From Sporopachydermia quercuum (taxonomy: Eukaryota; Ascomycota; Sporopachydermiomycetes; Sporopachydermiales; Sporopachydermiaceae): DNA of 64,000 bases. Each line of letters begins with the position of its first letter. Within the stretch, counting starts at the first letter, position 1. The DNA lies in the NCBI GenBank assembly GCA_001599295.1, contig BCGN01000009.1:434001-498000 (forward strand), written 5' to 3'. Under the pieces are notes generated by a model. It saw nothing but the letters and a program-made list of their open reading frames with translations. It had not been told where the DNA came from and did not search any database. Both the position numbers and the translations under genes were made by a program. Shown here in pieces: positions 1 through 9,707 of this stretch.

Positions 1-1
1 T

Positions 2-187
2 GACAGAATTTTATCTTTCTACCCGAAACACTTTTCGTCGGGAAAAATTTTAATCGGTGTTTTAGATCCAATAGAAACAAAAGGTTTAACTAAGGATGAT
101 GTGAATGATTTAGTAAAAAGGACTGAAGAGGCTATGAAGAAGAAGCTCCTAGAATTGAATGAAATCTTGAAGAAGAAGGAGAATTAG
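2..187 (+). CDS. SLC1: SLC1-like 1-acylglycerol-3-phosphate acyltransferase, C-terminal fragment
   Basis: Partial gene running in from the left edge; 61 codons remain before a TAG. The peptide segment ILIGVLDPIETKGLTKDD and the following charged helix match the region after the catalytic domain of yeast Slc1 (VRILKPISTENLTKDKIG in S. cerevisiae). Slc1 adds the second acyl chain to lysophosphatidic acid in the ER and lipid droplets. The catalytic motifs lie outside the window. The protein would end in a lysine-rich tail, but a second frame stays open past the stop to about position 272 and reads EEGELDKGFIIPLYDNRKQ, so a one-base assembly error or a real frameshift near 175-185 may have shortened the tail. 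The family call rests on one short conserved block. Confidence 0.6.
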   Translation, partial: DRILSFYPKHFSSGKILIGVLDPIETKGLTKDDVNDLVKRTEEAMKKKLLELNEILKKKEN

Positions 188-2597
188 ATAAAGGGTTTAT
201 TATACCTTTGTATGATAACAGAAAACAAAAAACTAAAAAAGCTAGCATGAATTTAGAAGAAATGGGACAATAGTTATGTATTCAAAGATAGGTTTAGTGG
301 TNGCAATTGGGCAGTACAAGTACTCTTCTCTTATGGAACGGACCTGTCGTTCTTTTGGGTGCGACTTTGATGACCTAAATGCATTTCCGGATATCATGAA
401 CAAAATTAAAACCAGATTAATGTATCGTGATGGAATTATATTACAGACTGTTTGTCGCTCTGTATGGGTATCGTCTGATCTAGGATCCATTTGATAACGC
501 ATATACATCGTATGAGCTAGGGATTGTTATGTTTAGGAGGACATCNGATATAGAACCGATTTTATGGAATCAGCTCTGGTTTTCTGAACTGTAAATGTTG
601 GAACCCATTTCATTTTGTAACAAAGGAGATCTTTAGAACATTTCAATCAAATACCCCCAGCGTATAAATATATAAACAGAAAACTCACTACTTTCCATTA
701 AAAGGCTTCTCTCCTAACTTCATATCTGTCATAAGAAAGGGCCTGTCCTTCTAGATCTTAAACTGATGAACTCCACNTAGGTTACTAGATTTTATCTTGA
801 AAATAAGAACTTAGTCTACATTTCCAACTTTTTCTTGTCATCAGAGAACAGTCCTTCATAACACCATAGTAATATTAGTAGCAGTAGTGAAATACAATTG
901 TCTATTCAACAATACAATTCTGTCATGCCGGTAGAACGAGTACCAATTAACTAAAAATTATCCATTCAATCTACAGTGTAACATTTCACAAACATTGGAA
1001 TTAGTTTTTACATTTTAATGCAAACAAATAACCAAAAATAATAATAACCCTTTTCTCAACACATCAACACTCCTTTCTATTGTCCCTTATCGCATTGTTC
1101 TCCAAATAGAAGTAAACCGTTTGTTAGTGACAACTATTCAAGGGTATTAAAATAGAGTTTCATAGATGCTTTAAAAGTTTATCCATTGGGAAATAGCTTA
1201 CTTTATTCGTAAGATTAATCCGTTTACGGTTTACCAATACTTAAGCAAGGAATGAATGGCTCGCTGGTTGATAGTTTGAATGAAGATCGGAGTCAAACAT
1301 ATGATGCAAATGACCAGGGTTTAGAAATCCAATGGAAATATATACTCCGAATTTAGCAGTTTAATTAATTGGTACACGAAGACAAATGTGAACTTGGTTT
1401 ANCTTCTTCAACTGCTTTGCGCGCTTGACTGGGTCGTTATATCTCAGCAGACGTTCCTCTATCATTCATATTTGGATCAGATTCTACTTCCCATTAACTG
1501 AACTCACTCTGTCTAGTCAATTTTTAGTGATTGTTCCATCTTAGAGTAATTGAACATTCTAATTCTGAAGCCATCGTTTCTTCTCTACAATATCTGCTGA
1601 AATCTGTCAATATTCAATCAATCTTGCATGAATTTGCATATTTCAAACTCTATTTTCATTGCGAAGCGACTATAATTACTGTATTTGTCACTCCATACGA
1701 ATCAATGATCAACTATTCAATTCCAACATGTACCATCAAAGCATTTTAAAACAAATGAATTAGAAGCAGATCGTACTCAACTCTCACTAAATAATGTCAA
1801 TCTCCCCTTCATTTGCTCCCAACAATATCAGGAAATCTCAATTACGACCTCTCTATTACCAAATCATTAACTCGTTTGTTCTTCGTTTTTTCTTCGTTTT
1901 CGTCCTGTCATAACTCTTGAAATTCTGATTACGAAACCAAAATTAAATTTTCCACTATCCATTCCGTACATATAGAGCCAAAGAGCGAAAATATGTCCCG
2001 CATCTTTCACTCCTCATTATTCCTACTGATTTTTCCCGTATTATCAAATTTTCAGCTTGCAATAAACATCATTTAGTTCTTTTTCCTCTGTCTCCCACTC
2101 CTACTCTTACTCTTACCAGGCAATGATTCCCTGGACTTTTGGCATTACCATAGTTCTCTATCAGGAACAATTGGGATATAAATTTTCCCCGCCTGTTTGA
2201 AAACCTAAATAAACCCTTCGGTACAGGTTTGCTAAAATATGGCAATCATTACCGCAATTAGCATCAAAAGTTACATGCATACTATTTTTCGCTCTCATTG
2301 ATTATATAAAGTATCCTTAGGCCATTCANTCATTTGCCTTGTCCTTTTAGTTACGATAACGATGTAGATATAGATAAAAGGAAGAAGAAAAAGAAGAAGA
2401 AGAAGAANCATCCATAAATGTCGTTGAAGATAGTTTGTTGTAGGCTTGAAGCATAAATATAGACGGCTTATATCTGTTTGAATTTATTGATTGGTTGGTT
2501 TTAACATACTGTTGATTGGTATATGTATACTCATTTGTATACAAGTAACTAATAGGTTGCAAGAGAATCAGTTAATCGTTTGAAGAAAGAGATAAAG
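188..2597. other. Intergenic, SLC1 3' flank and CYB2-like 5' flank
   Basis: About 2.4 kb with no recognisable gene. Short open frames at 276-494 and 1531-1749 resemble no family I know. A GA-rich run lies at about 2379-2408, and a TATATAAA is at 2303-2310, about 290 bases ahead of the next ATG. I see no tRNA and no end repeats. Confidence 0.6.
2303..2310 (+). promoter_or_regulatory. Possible TATA box for the CYB2-like gene
   Basis: TATATAAA about 290 bases upstream of the ATG at 2598. The position fits a yeast TATA element with a long leader, but the motif is common in AT-rich sequence. Confidence 0.3.
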
Positions 2598-4184
2598 ATG
2601 GTTGGAATAGAAGAAGTGCGAAAGCATAACAAGAAGGATGACTGCTGGGTTATTATTCACAACAAGGTGTACGATGTGACAGAATTTTTACCGGAACATC
2701 CTGGTGGGTCACGTATTATTCTTAGATTTGCTGGTAAAGACGCTACTAAGAAATTTGACCCTATACATCCTCCAGACACTCTCGATAAGTATCTACCCCC
2801 ATCAAAACATAAAGGAGAATTGGTTATTCCTCCTGGTGAATCTATTACCATCACCAAGAAAAAGCCTGCTCAGGCTGCTCCTGCCCCAGTTTCCAAACCT
2901 GCTCCTTCTCCTACCCCTGCTCCTACATCCGCACCGGCAAGTGCACCTCCNGCTGATGATGACGATGAAGACGAAGAAGAAAAAATTAGAAGCAAATGGA
3001 TTGCTGCGAAGCCTCCTTTATCCCAATGCTATAATCTTCTTGATTTTGAATACATAGCTTCTAAAGTTATGTCCAAGACCGGTTGGGCATATTACTCTTC
3101 GGGTGCTGATGATGAAATCACTCTCCGTGAGAACAGAATAGCATTCCAAAGAGTTTGGTTCAGACCCCGTGTTTTAGTTGATGTTTCGAAAATCGATTTG
3201 AGCTGTACTATGCTGGGAACTAAGACATCTGCTCCTTTCTACGTAACTGCTACTGCTTTAGGTAAACTTGGACATCCTGATGGTGAAAAAGTCTTAACTA
3301 GAGCTGCTGCTAAGCATGATATAATTCAAATGATTCCAACTTTGGCATCTTGCTCATTTGATGAGATAGTTGATGCAGCAGTTGATAGCCAAACTCAATG
3401 GTTACAGCTATACGTAAATATGGATAGAGAAATCACCAAAAAGATTGTTCAACATGCTGAAAAGAGAGGAGTCAAAGGATTGTGGATCACCGTTGATGCC
3501 CCACAATTAGGACGTCGTGAAAAGGACATGAGAAGTAAATTCGAAGAAGAAGCAGCGGATATTCAAGAAGACGAAGATTCAATTGATAGATCTCAAGGTG
3601 CAGCTAGAGCCATTTCTTCCTTTATTGATCCTTCTTTGAACTGGGGAGATATTGCTTGGTTTAGAAAAATCACCAAAATGCCTATTGTTCTCAAGGGTAT
3701 TCAATGTGGTGAAGATGCTGTAAAGGCCGCTGAATATGGAGTTGATGCCATTTTATTATCAAATCATGGTGGTCGTCAATTAGAATTCGCCAGAGCTTCA
3801 ATTGAAGTCCTCATTGAAGTCATGCATGAACTCAAGATCAGACATTTAGAGGACAAACTTGAAGTATACATTGATGGTGGTATTAGAAGAGGTACTGACA
3901 TCATTAAGGCTCTTTGTTTAGGTGCTAAAGGTGTTGGGATTGGTAGACCTTTCCTCTATGCTATGTCAAGTTATGGGGATGCTGGTGTCATAAGAGCTAT
4001 GCAATTATTAAAGGACGAATTGGAAATGAACATGAGATTGATTGGAGCTAGAAGTATTGATGAATTGAATGAAAGCATGATTCAAGTTCAAGGTATTAGT
4101 TCTAGAAGTGTACCTAGAGATGTTCTATTTGACACTGTATATGAGCCTTTACTTTCTCCTGGATTCAACCAATCAAAGCTATAA
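2598..4184 (+). CDS. Flavocytochrome b2-like FMN hydroxy-acid dehydrogenase with C-terminal SKL
   Basis: 528 aa. Residues 4-85 form a cytochrome b5 domain with haem ligands His34 (in HPGG) and His57. A Pro/Ala-rich then acidic linker covers about 90-135, followed by an FMN alpha-hydroxy-acid dehydrogenase domain. YYSSG, ATALGKLG, TLASCS, QLYVN, TVDAP and the SNHGGR catalytic His390 are all present, as in S. cerevisiae Cyb2, which oxidises L-lactate to pyruvate and passes electrons to cytochrome c in the intermembrane space. The first in-frame ATG sits right at the b5 domain and a stop precedes it at 2553, so there is no mitochondrial presequence. The last residues are FNQSKL, a canonical peroxisomal PTS1. 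I infer a peroxisomal or cytosolic 2-hydroxy-acid dehydrogenase or oxidase. Substrate and electron acceptor are not known. Family call is secure; location is inference. Confidence 0.93.
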   Translation: MVGIEEVRKHNKKDDCWVIIHNKVYDVTEFLPEHPGGSRIILRFAGKDATKKFDPIHPPDTLDKYLPPSKHKGELVIPPGESITITKKKPAQAAPAPVSKPAPSPTPAPTSAPASAPXADDDDEDEEEKIRSKWIAAKPPLSQCYNLLDFEYIASKVMSKTGWAYYSSGADDEITLRENRIAFQRVWFRPRVLVDVSKIDLSCTMLGTKTSAPFYVTATALGKLGHPDGEKVLTRAAAKHDIIQMIPTLASCSFDEIVDAAVDSQTQWLQLYVNMDREITKKIVQHAEKRGVKGLWITVDAPQLGRREKDMRSKFEEEAADIQEDEDSIDRSQGAARAISSFIDPSLNWGDIAWFRKITKMPIVLKGIQCGEDAVKAAEYGVDAILLSNHGGRQLEFARASIEVLIEVMHELKIRHLEDKLEVYIDGGIRRGTDIIKALCLGAKGVGIGRPFLYAMSSYGDAGVIRAMQLLKDELEMNMRLIGARSIDELNESMIQVQGISSRSVPRDVLFDTVYEPLLSPGFNQSKL

Positions 4185-4744
4185 AGATCATTTGGCCGGC
4201 TTTTTCCATTTTGAATAGTTTTGTTTAGAATTTACGTTATATAAATATGCTTGAGAATCAATCGAAACTTTGGGTACTTTTTCGGCGATAGCATTTTTAT
4301 GAGTGCGACGTCAATTTCAATTGGTAGAATATCTTGGTTAAGATATAAAATTTGATTGCATGCAACAGACATAATTAGTATATAAATGGAATACTTAACG
4401 ATAAACAATAATTATTGTAATTAATGTATATATTTGTACTAGATGTTGAAGAAAGAAAAGAAAGAAAAAAATTGAAAAATACAAGTACATTATGATTGAT
4501 AGTATTAGTTCGAAAACAATGAAAAACAACAGTTGGAATCAGCCTTATGATTACTCCACGATCATATTCACCAAAATCAATTTCATGAAAAATATCAAGT
4601 GAATAGATAATCAAGAAGACAAAAGCAGTTATAGATAGCTGAGACCAATTACTGAGATTAAACTGTAAACAGGAAAAGAATGGCAATTGTATAATATGAT
4701 TGTTTTCATGGTCATACAATTATTGTATCAAGAATTTGGTTGTA
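4185..4744. other. Convergent spacer between CYB2-like and YKT6
   Basis: 560 AT-rich bases containing the two 3' ends. A 114-codon reverse frame (4375-4719) is low-complexity and unlike any family I know. Nothing else seen. Confidence 0.6.
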
Positions 4745-5581
4745 TTACATGATGATACAGCATGAGTTGGTCCTGCATTTGTTAGTAATTCGATTCAACA
4801 AATAATAAGACAATGGACAATATCACATTACAATGGTTTGCACTATCATGTGAAATAACATGATATAGTAGTGTAATCATGCTAGCTTGTAAAATGGCGG
4901 TATAGTAAGAAATTCAGCTCAAACACATACTTTTTCGCTTGTTTATAAAACATCTTCGCACTTCCTGATAAGGCCTCACTTTTATCAACAAGCTTGTCAA
5001 TCTTTTCACCTCTATGTAAAACAGATTCTAATGTCTTATGTAGAACAATCTTTGTTTCGTCTAATTCCTTTTGAACTTGCATAATAGGATCAGCTTCTTT
5101 GGGATCTTGGTATTTTTTCAGATAAGCATCTAAACCTACTAATTCCATTTCAGAAGTTCCTCGTTCAGTAACGCTAGCCCATTTGCTTTGTTGTTTTGAG
5201 GATAAGAAATCTTCTAATACTTTAGTAAGAAGAGAATGTGCANCTCTCATAGGATATTCCCTGTCGGAAATAATAACTGCTGCAACTCCTTCTTGTCGGT
5301 TATAAACATGTCCAACATAATTGCTGCCTTCTTCAATTGCTTGACGTTGTCCTGGTTCTGTTCTTCCAGCCAAAGTTTCTGCTAAAAAGGTCATGAATTG
5401 TGATACCCTAGTTATTTGTTAGTTCAATTTGTGTTCAACCAATTATCAACATCTGTCTGCTTAGTTTATTTACTTACCCACTGCGCTCAAAGAAAGAGTA
5501 TGATGATAAATCACGGGCACTGGTGAGTTCTAAAGCCTTATCACCAGTAGACCTTATTATTCCAATATAATATAATTGCAT
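4745..5581 (-). CDS. YKT6: R-SNARE Ykt6, three exons
   Basis: Exons on the reverse strand: 5581-5478, 5407-4931 and 4772-4745, giving 202 aa (S. cerevisiae 200). Introns of 70 and 158 nt have donors GTAAGT and GTATGT; the second has branch site TACTAAC. The protein starts [19 protein letters not shown] (longin domain), continues with the R-SNARE helix ([16 protein letters not shown], whose Arg is the zero-layer residue), and ends TNSCCIIM, the Ykt6 double-cysteine CAAX tail that is palmitoylated and prenylated. Ykt6 acts in ER-Golgi, vacuolar and autophagosome fusion. The CAAX tail lies wholly in the last 28-nt exon; reading through the intron would instead end in [15 protein letters not shown] without a lipid site. 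One N at 5243 hits a codon's second base. Confidence 0.95.
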
Positions 5582-6887
5582 TTTTAGATGGTGATGATGA
5601 TGACACTTGGTAATTATAGATATACCTTACGTTTGTTGTGCATTCAATACAATAAAAATATCCGCAAGCTTTCACAGACAACTCAACCTTCAATAATTTG
5701 TATCAGGAGGATTCTTCGTGTCGTGTGTTAGAGTAGTGTATGTCACAGTTTGCCCAATAAATCTTATTCTANCTGCAAGCTTGTCAATATAATAATAACT
5801 CGTATCAATTTGAAATCTATCTAACCACTGTAGGCTATCACCTTTCTTCTCCTCTATCTTTTATACTTTCGTATTGCAGCTGATGGCGTCTTCTGTTCGA
5901 TATAACTGTTGATGAGTCGTAACGCCTGTANGCAACTGATGTANTTCATAGTCACAAATATGAACAAGTTTTGTGTTTTGGGTACGATAAAGTATGGTTT
6001 GATCATGATAATTTTATGATTATGTGATCTGAAAATATTTGTGATTAAGGAAGCAAGATGCGAAATCAGTGGAGGAGAGAGGTATAGTTGATTGGTAGAC
6101 AATTAGAGAGCAGAAGTCCGTAAAAATGAAAGCAAATATGAATGCCGTTAACTTTACTGAGTTTACCTGCAACAGGAGATCTCACTCCCGTAGTAGTATC
6201 TTACTAATCTGTTTCAATCTCTTCAAACCCAGCTTCATCTTACTCTGAATGCTGTTCACCTAATCAACTAATAATACTACTGTTATCCTTATAGATTACA
6301 TAATCTTCAAGTGTATCTCCATACAACTCCGATCAGATCCCAGCAAAATAAATGATTATGATAGTAGTTGTTATGCAGCTAAGGTAAATACTACCGATAG
6401 ACAATCCAAAGCAGTTGAAAATTGGTCGTAATAGTTTTACGATATAGATGAGGAGTGTTAGTTTCTTAGATTGTACGAGTATATTTGTTATGAATAGACA
6501 TCTGAGCTATAGGACAATTAGTTTTATGATTGTGGAATAGAAGACTGATCTACATTACAACAAGAAAAGCAATTACAGATCTTGGAGATTATATGAAACG
6601 ACTGTCCATTATTTATCACCGGATGATCAAATGGAGTTTGAATTTTATTAAAGAAATTGCTCATTTTATGGATAATCTGAACAGAATAATCAATTGAAGG
6701 GCCACTATTTAGTACGAACTAGCTGTTCAACTTCGCTATTGAATAGTATTTGCTTGGCATAGCCTTGTAACTGATAACCAAAATCCTTGACAACCCTTTT
6801 TAGCAGATTAGCTGTTTGTGGAGGAAANCTACTACTATATCTACGAAATATAGATATCCTTGAATAGTTGAGTCTTTTTTTTCAACA
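5582..6887. other. Divergent promoter region, YKT6 / Rab-like gene
   Basis: 1.3 kb AT-rich. A short reverse frame at 5854-6102 contains two Ns and has no recognisable similarity. No RNA gene seen. Confidence 0.55.
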
Positions 6888-7775
6888 ATGAACTCAGAAG
6901 GGTACTCGGGAAGTCATATCAAGTCGAACAGTTCAATCTCAGTAACTAAACCAACGAAAGCTATTAAGGTCTTGCTATTGGGAGATGCCTCAGTGGGGAA
7001 GACCTCACTGCGGACTAGATTTATATATCACAGTTTTTCACAGGCATATAGGGCGACAGTTGGAGGTGACTATCTGACGTCGAAAATCGAAACGGAACAT
7101 GGACCTGTGATACTTCAAATATGGGATACAGCAGGTCAGGAAAGATTCAACTCCCTGGGGACGTCATTTTACAGGGGTACAGACGTTGCAATTTTAGTAT
7201 ATGATTGTACCAATCCTGGTATGTTTTGTGGCTAATTGTTTTGTTCAAATTAATTCCTTAGTATCTTTGATTATATTGTGAGGCTCTAGGTCTATATGCA
7301 TATGGTTATACTAACACACCTTTTAGATTCATTTTCACATCTTACAAAATGGTTTCACGTATTTATAGAAAACGTTCATGTGGCAAGTCCCTCACTATTG
7401 ATAGTTGGAAATAAAATCGATATGACAGAATCTCAAAAGATATCACTACGTCAAGCCAAAGAATTTGCATCATTATACCTATCTTATTATAATAAAGTAC
7501 CCGACGTTAGCCCCAAAGATCTCCAGGGACTCCTTGACAATACCTCCACTCCACAGACTTCAGATTTTGAATACGATCCNTCAAATGACTGTTTTGAATC
7601 CAGTGCTAAGAACAATACCAATATCAATGATATATTCTCCCGGGCGGCATATTTAGGAACACTAAAGTCTATCATGAATGAGTCTAATACGCTTTCAAAA
7701 TTGAGTTTTGATGCCGATGAAAACATTGATATCTCCGGGCCAGTAAGAGGAAAATCTTTTTGGTCTTGCTGTTGA
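6888..7775 (+). CDS. Rab7-like small GTPase, two exons
   Basis: Exons 6888-7218 and 7327-7775 join to 259 aa. The 108-nt intron has donor GTATGT and branch ACTAAC 12 nt before the AG; the junction reads CTNPD|SFSHLTKW. GTPase motifs are GDASVGKTS (P loop), YRATVGGDYL (switch I), WDTAGQERF (switch II), NKID and SSAK. The C-terminus ...SFWSCC carries two cysteines for geranylgeranylation. It resembles Ypt7/Rab7 (vacuole and late endosome tethering) more than other Rabs, but has about 20 extra N-terminal residues, GGDYL where Rab7 has GADFL, and an insertion of about 25 residues between NKID and SSAK. It may be a diverged Rab7 paralogue rather than Ypt7 itself. Confidence 0.88.
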
Positions 7776-8089
7776 ATTTCATTCAATATCACTACAATCT
7801 GTTTCAAGCCCATACAGTCGTTCATTTAATTATTTATTCGCTCACAAGATGTCTTTGAAGAGAAGAATCAATGCGTGCAAGCTGCGCCTAATAGAATTTT
7901 TTATACTATGTTTAATATAAGTTAGATTTTTATTCATTCAACATGTTTACACAGTTGCCTGGCGTTGGTGATTAGAACTCGTATGAATTCCCCTGGGGTT
8001 CCTGACTTCTCATTCTTCAATTGTTTCCTTGGGTTGNAATTATCAGAATCATGCTATATAAATAGCATTTTCTAGCATTGTTGATAAAT
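7776..8089. other. Short spacer upstream of tRNA-Leu
   Basis: Holds the 3' flank of the Rab-like gene and the tRNA upstream region. Nothing else seen. Confidence 0.6.
8055..8063 (+). promoter_or_regulatory. TATA-like element upstream of tRNA-Leu
   Basis: TATATAAAT ends 27 bases before the tRNA, a spacing that fits a TFIIIB/TBP contact in yeast tRNA genes. Confidence 0.45.
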
Positions 8090-8186
8090 GGGAGTTTGGC
8101 CGAGTGGTCTAAGGCGTCAGATTTAGGTTTTCTCGCTTAAAACTCTGATATCTTCGGATGCGCGAGTTCGAATCTCGTGACTCTCA
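8090..8186 (+). tRNA. tL(UAG): tRNA-Leu(UAG) with a 15-nt intron
   Basis: Complete cloverleaf. Acceptor GGGAGTT pairs with GACTCTC, discriminator A at 8186, and the genomic bases CCA follow by chance. The A box TGGCCGAGTGG and the B box around GTTCGAATC are intact. The anticodon stem TCAGA/TCTGA encloses loop TTTAGGC with anticodon TAG, interrupted after position 37 by a 15-nt intron at 8128-8142. A long variable arm (TATCTTCGGATG) marks class II. The exons are nearly identical to S. cerevisiae tL(UAG). It reads CUN leucine codons, consistent with CUG falling on conserved leucines in nearby genes. Confidence 0.97.
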
Positions 8187-8193
8187 CCATTTA

Positions 8194-8203
8194 TTTTTTT
8201 TTT
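8194..8203 (+). terminator. RNA polymerase III terminator
   Basis: A run of ten Ts begins eight bases after the tRNA, as expected for Pol III termination. Confidence 0.85.
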
Positions 8204-8661
8204 ATTTTGAAGGCGGTAGATATGGATCTGCTAGTCCCCCATTTATCTAAATACGTTCTCAATTTCTGTAACTAATCTAAATATATAAATAATGAATCAC
8301 AATATCTATTCATTCTTGAGGTGAGCCAATTTACCGATAACGAAAAGTTGGGTTGAGTTCAACTCTGAGTATCATTCGATCATCACCTTCCCTCGTGACT
8401 ATACGCTACGCACGATCATCGGTTCATTTCAGATTGCTCCTTTTAAGTTACTTCAAGAAATCTCTTATCCTCTTCTGCTTCCTTCTAATAGGTTCCAGAT
8501 AATGGGTGGCATATAGTATCACATAACCATAAGCTAAAGATAGAAGCTATAAATACTATTGTTACAGTTAAGGAATATTTAATAACATAAGGATTATTTT
8601 CTTATGTTTATTTTTTTTGGTTACTTTTTACGATCTTAACGTATATTAATACATTCGTCAA
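8204..8661. other. Spacer between tRNA-Leu and BXI1
   Basis: About 460 AT-rich bases forming the BXI1 promoter and leader; no further gene seen. Confidence 0.6.
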
Positions 8662-9450
8662 ATGATGAGTTTGCCTGCCCCTCCACCTTATCACGATGAT
8701 GGTGAATCATCAGCACCACTACTGGAACCTGAGAACCAACAAGAAAGAACGTTCAATGACTCAGTTCCCGATGATTTCAAATATGGAACAAAAGTTATCG
8801 AATGTGATTTATCTATTAGACAAATATTTTTGAGAAAAGTGTATACATTGTTGTTTGCTCAACTAGGTCTTACTATGATCATTGGATCATGTATATTTAT
8901 GTTTCCCAGTGTTTCACGATGGGCATTATTAAATCCATGGGCTTCCTACGTTTCTATGATACTCTCTGTTGTGTTCATGATTACAGCTTTTGTTATGAGC
9001 AGGAGATATCCCTACAATTTGATGTTCTTATTTTTATTCACACTTGCTGAGAGTTATGTGGTAGGAGTGATATCATCTTTGTTCGATACAAACATTGTCT
9101 TGCAAGCTTTAACCATCACAACATTTCTATTCATAGGTTTAACTTTGTTTGCACTGCAAACCAAGTATGACTTAACTAGTTTAAGTGGTTATCTGTTTGG
9201 TGCATTGTGGATTCTCATAGGCATTGGTTTTGTTATGATGTTTTTCCCTAGAACGTCTAGTATGGAATTAGCTTATAGTTGCTTTGGGGCACTTGTATTT
9301 TCAGTCTATGTCATAGTCGACACTCAAATGATTATTAGAAAATATAGTCCTGAGGAAGAGGTACCTGCTGCCATTAGCTTGTACTTGGACATTATTAACA
9401 TATTCTTGTACGTCTTGCGAATTGTTGCCAATGCAAACAACGACAACTAG
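8662..9450 (+). CDS. BXI1: Bax inhibitor-1 family membrane protein
   Basis: 262 aa. A soluble N-terminus (about 60 residues, rich in Pro, Glu and Asp) is followed by seven hydrophobic segments between roughly 65 and 255. Family landmarks are RKVYTLLFAQLGLT at the first helix, FLFTLAESYVVG, the FDTNIVLQAL region, VDTQMIIRK and SLYLDIINIFLYVLRI at the end. These match the lifeguard/TMBIM branch, including S. cerevisiae Bxi1 (Ybh3), an ER, vacuole and mitochondrial protein linked to calcium handling, the unfolded protein response and cell death. ATG ATG at the start leaves the choice between two adjacent Met codons open. It ends 258 bases from convergent COQ2. Confidence 0.93.
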   Translation: MMSLPAPPPYHDDGESSAPLLEPENQQERTFNDSVPDDFKYGTKVIECDLSIRQIFLRKVYTLLFAQLGLTMIIGSCIFMFPSVSRWALLNPWASYVSMILSVVFMITAFVMSRRYPYNLMFLFLFTLAESYVVGVISSLFDTNIVLQALTITTFLFIGLTLFALQTKYDLTSLSGYLFGALWILIGIGFVMMFFPRTSSMELAYSCFGALVFSVYVIVDTQMIIRKYSPEEEVPAAISLYLDIINIFLYVLRIVANANNDN

Positions 9451-9707
9451 CTTTGTATATTTAACAAACTTATATACGAAGTATGGTCTAAAGTAACGAG
9501 ATGAGTGTATGAAATTGGGAATAAACAATGTTTTTGGTTCTTTTGGGAAATGATTGTAGAGTATTTTTCAACTAGTTATTAATTTTCTACCATTGTTGAG
9601 TATGTAGTAAAGTGTTACACAAAAAATACAATGCAAACAACACTAGTGACTTTTTCCTATCTCTAAAACATATTGAATCATAACTCTATAGCCTCCATGC
9701 AAGTGAA

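Noticed and set aside
4375-4719. 114-codon reverse frame after the CYB2-like gene
   Set aside because: Low-complexity Ser/Phe/Asn composition, covering a 3' flank and no known family.
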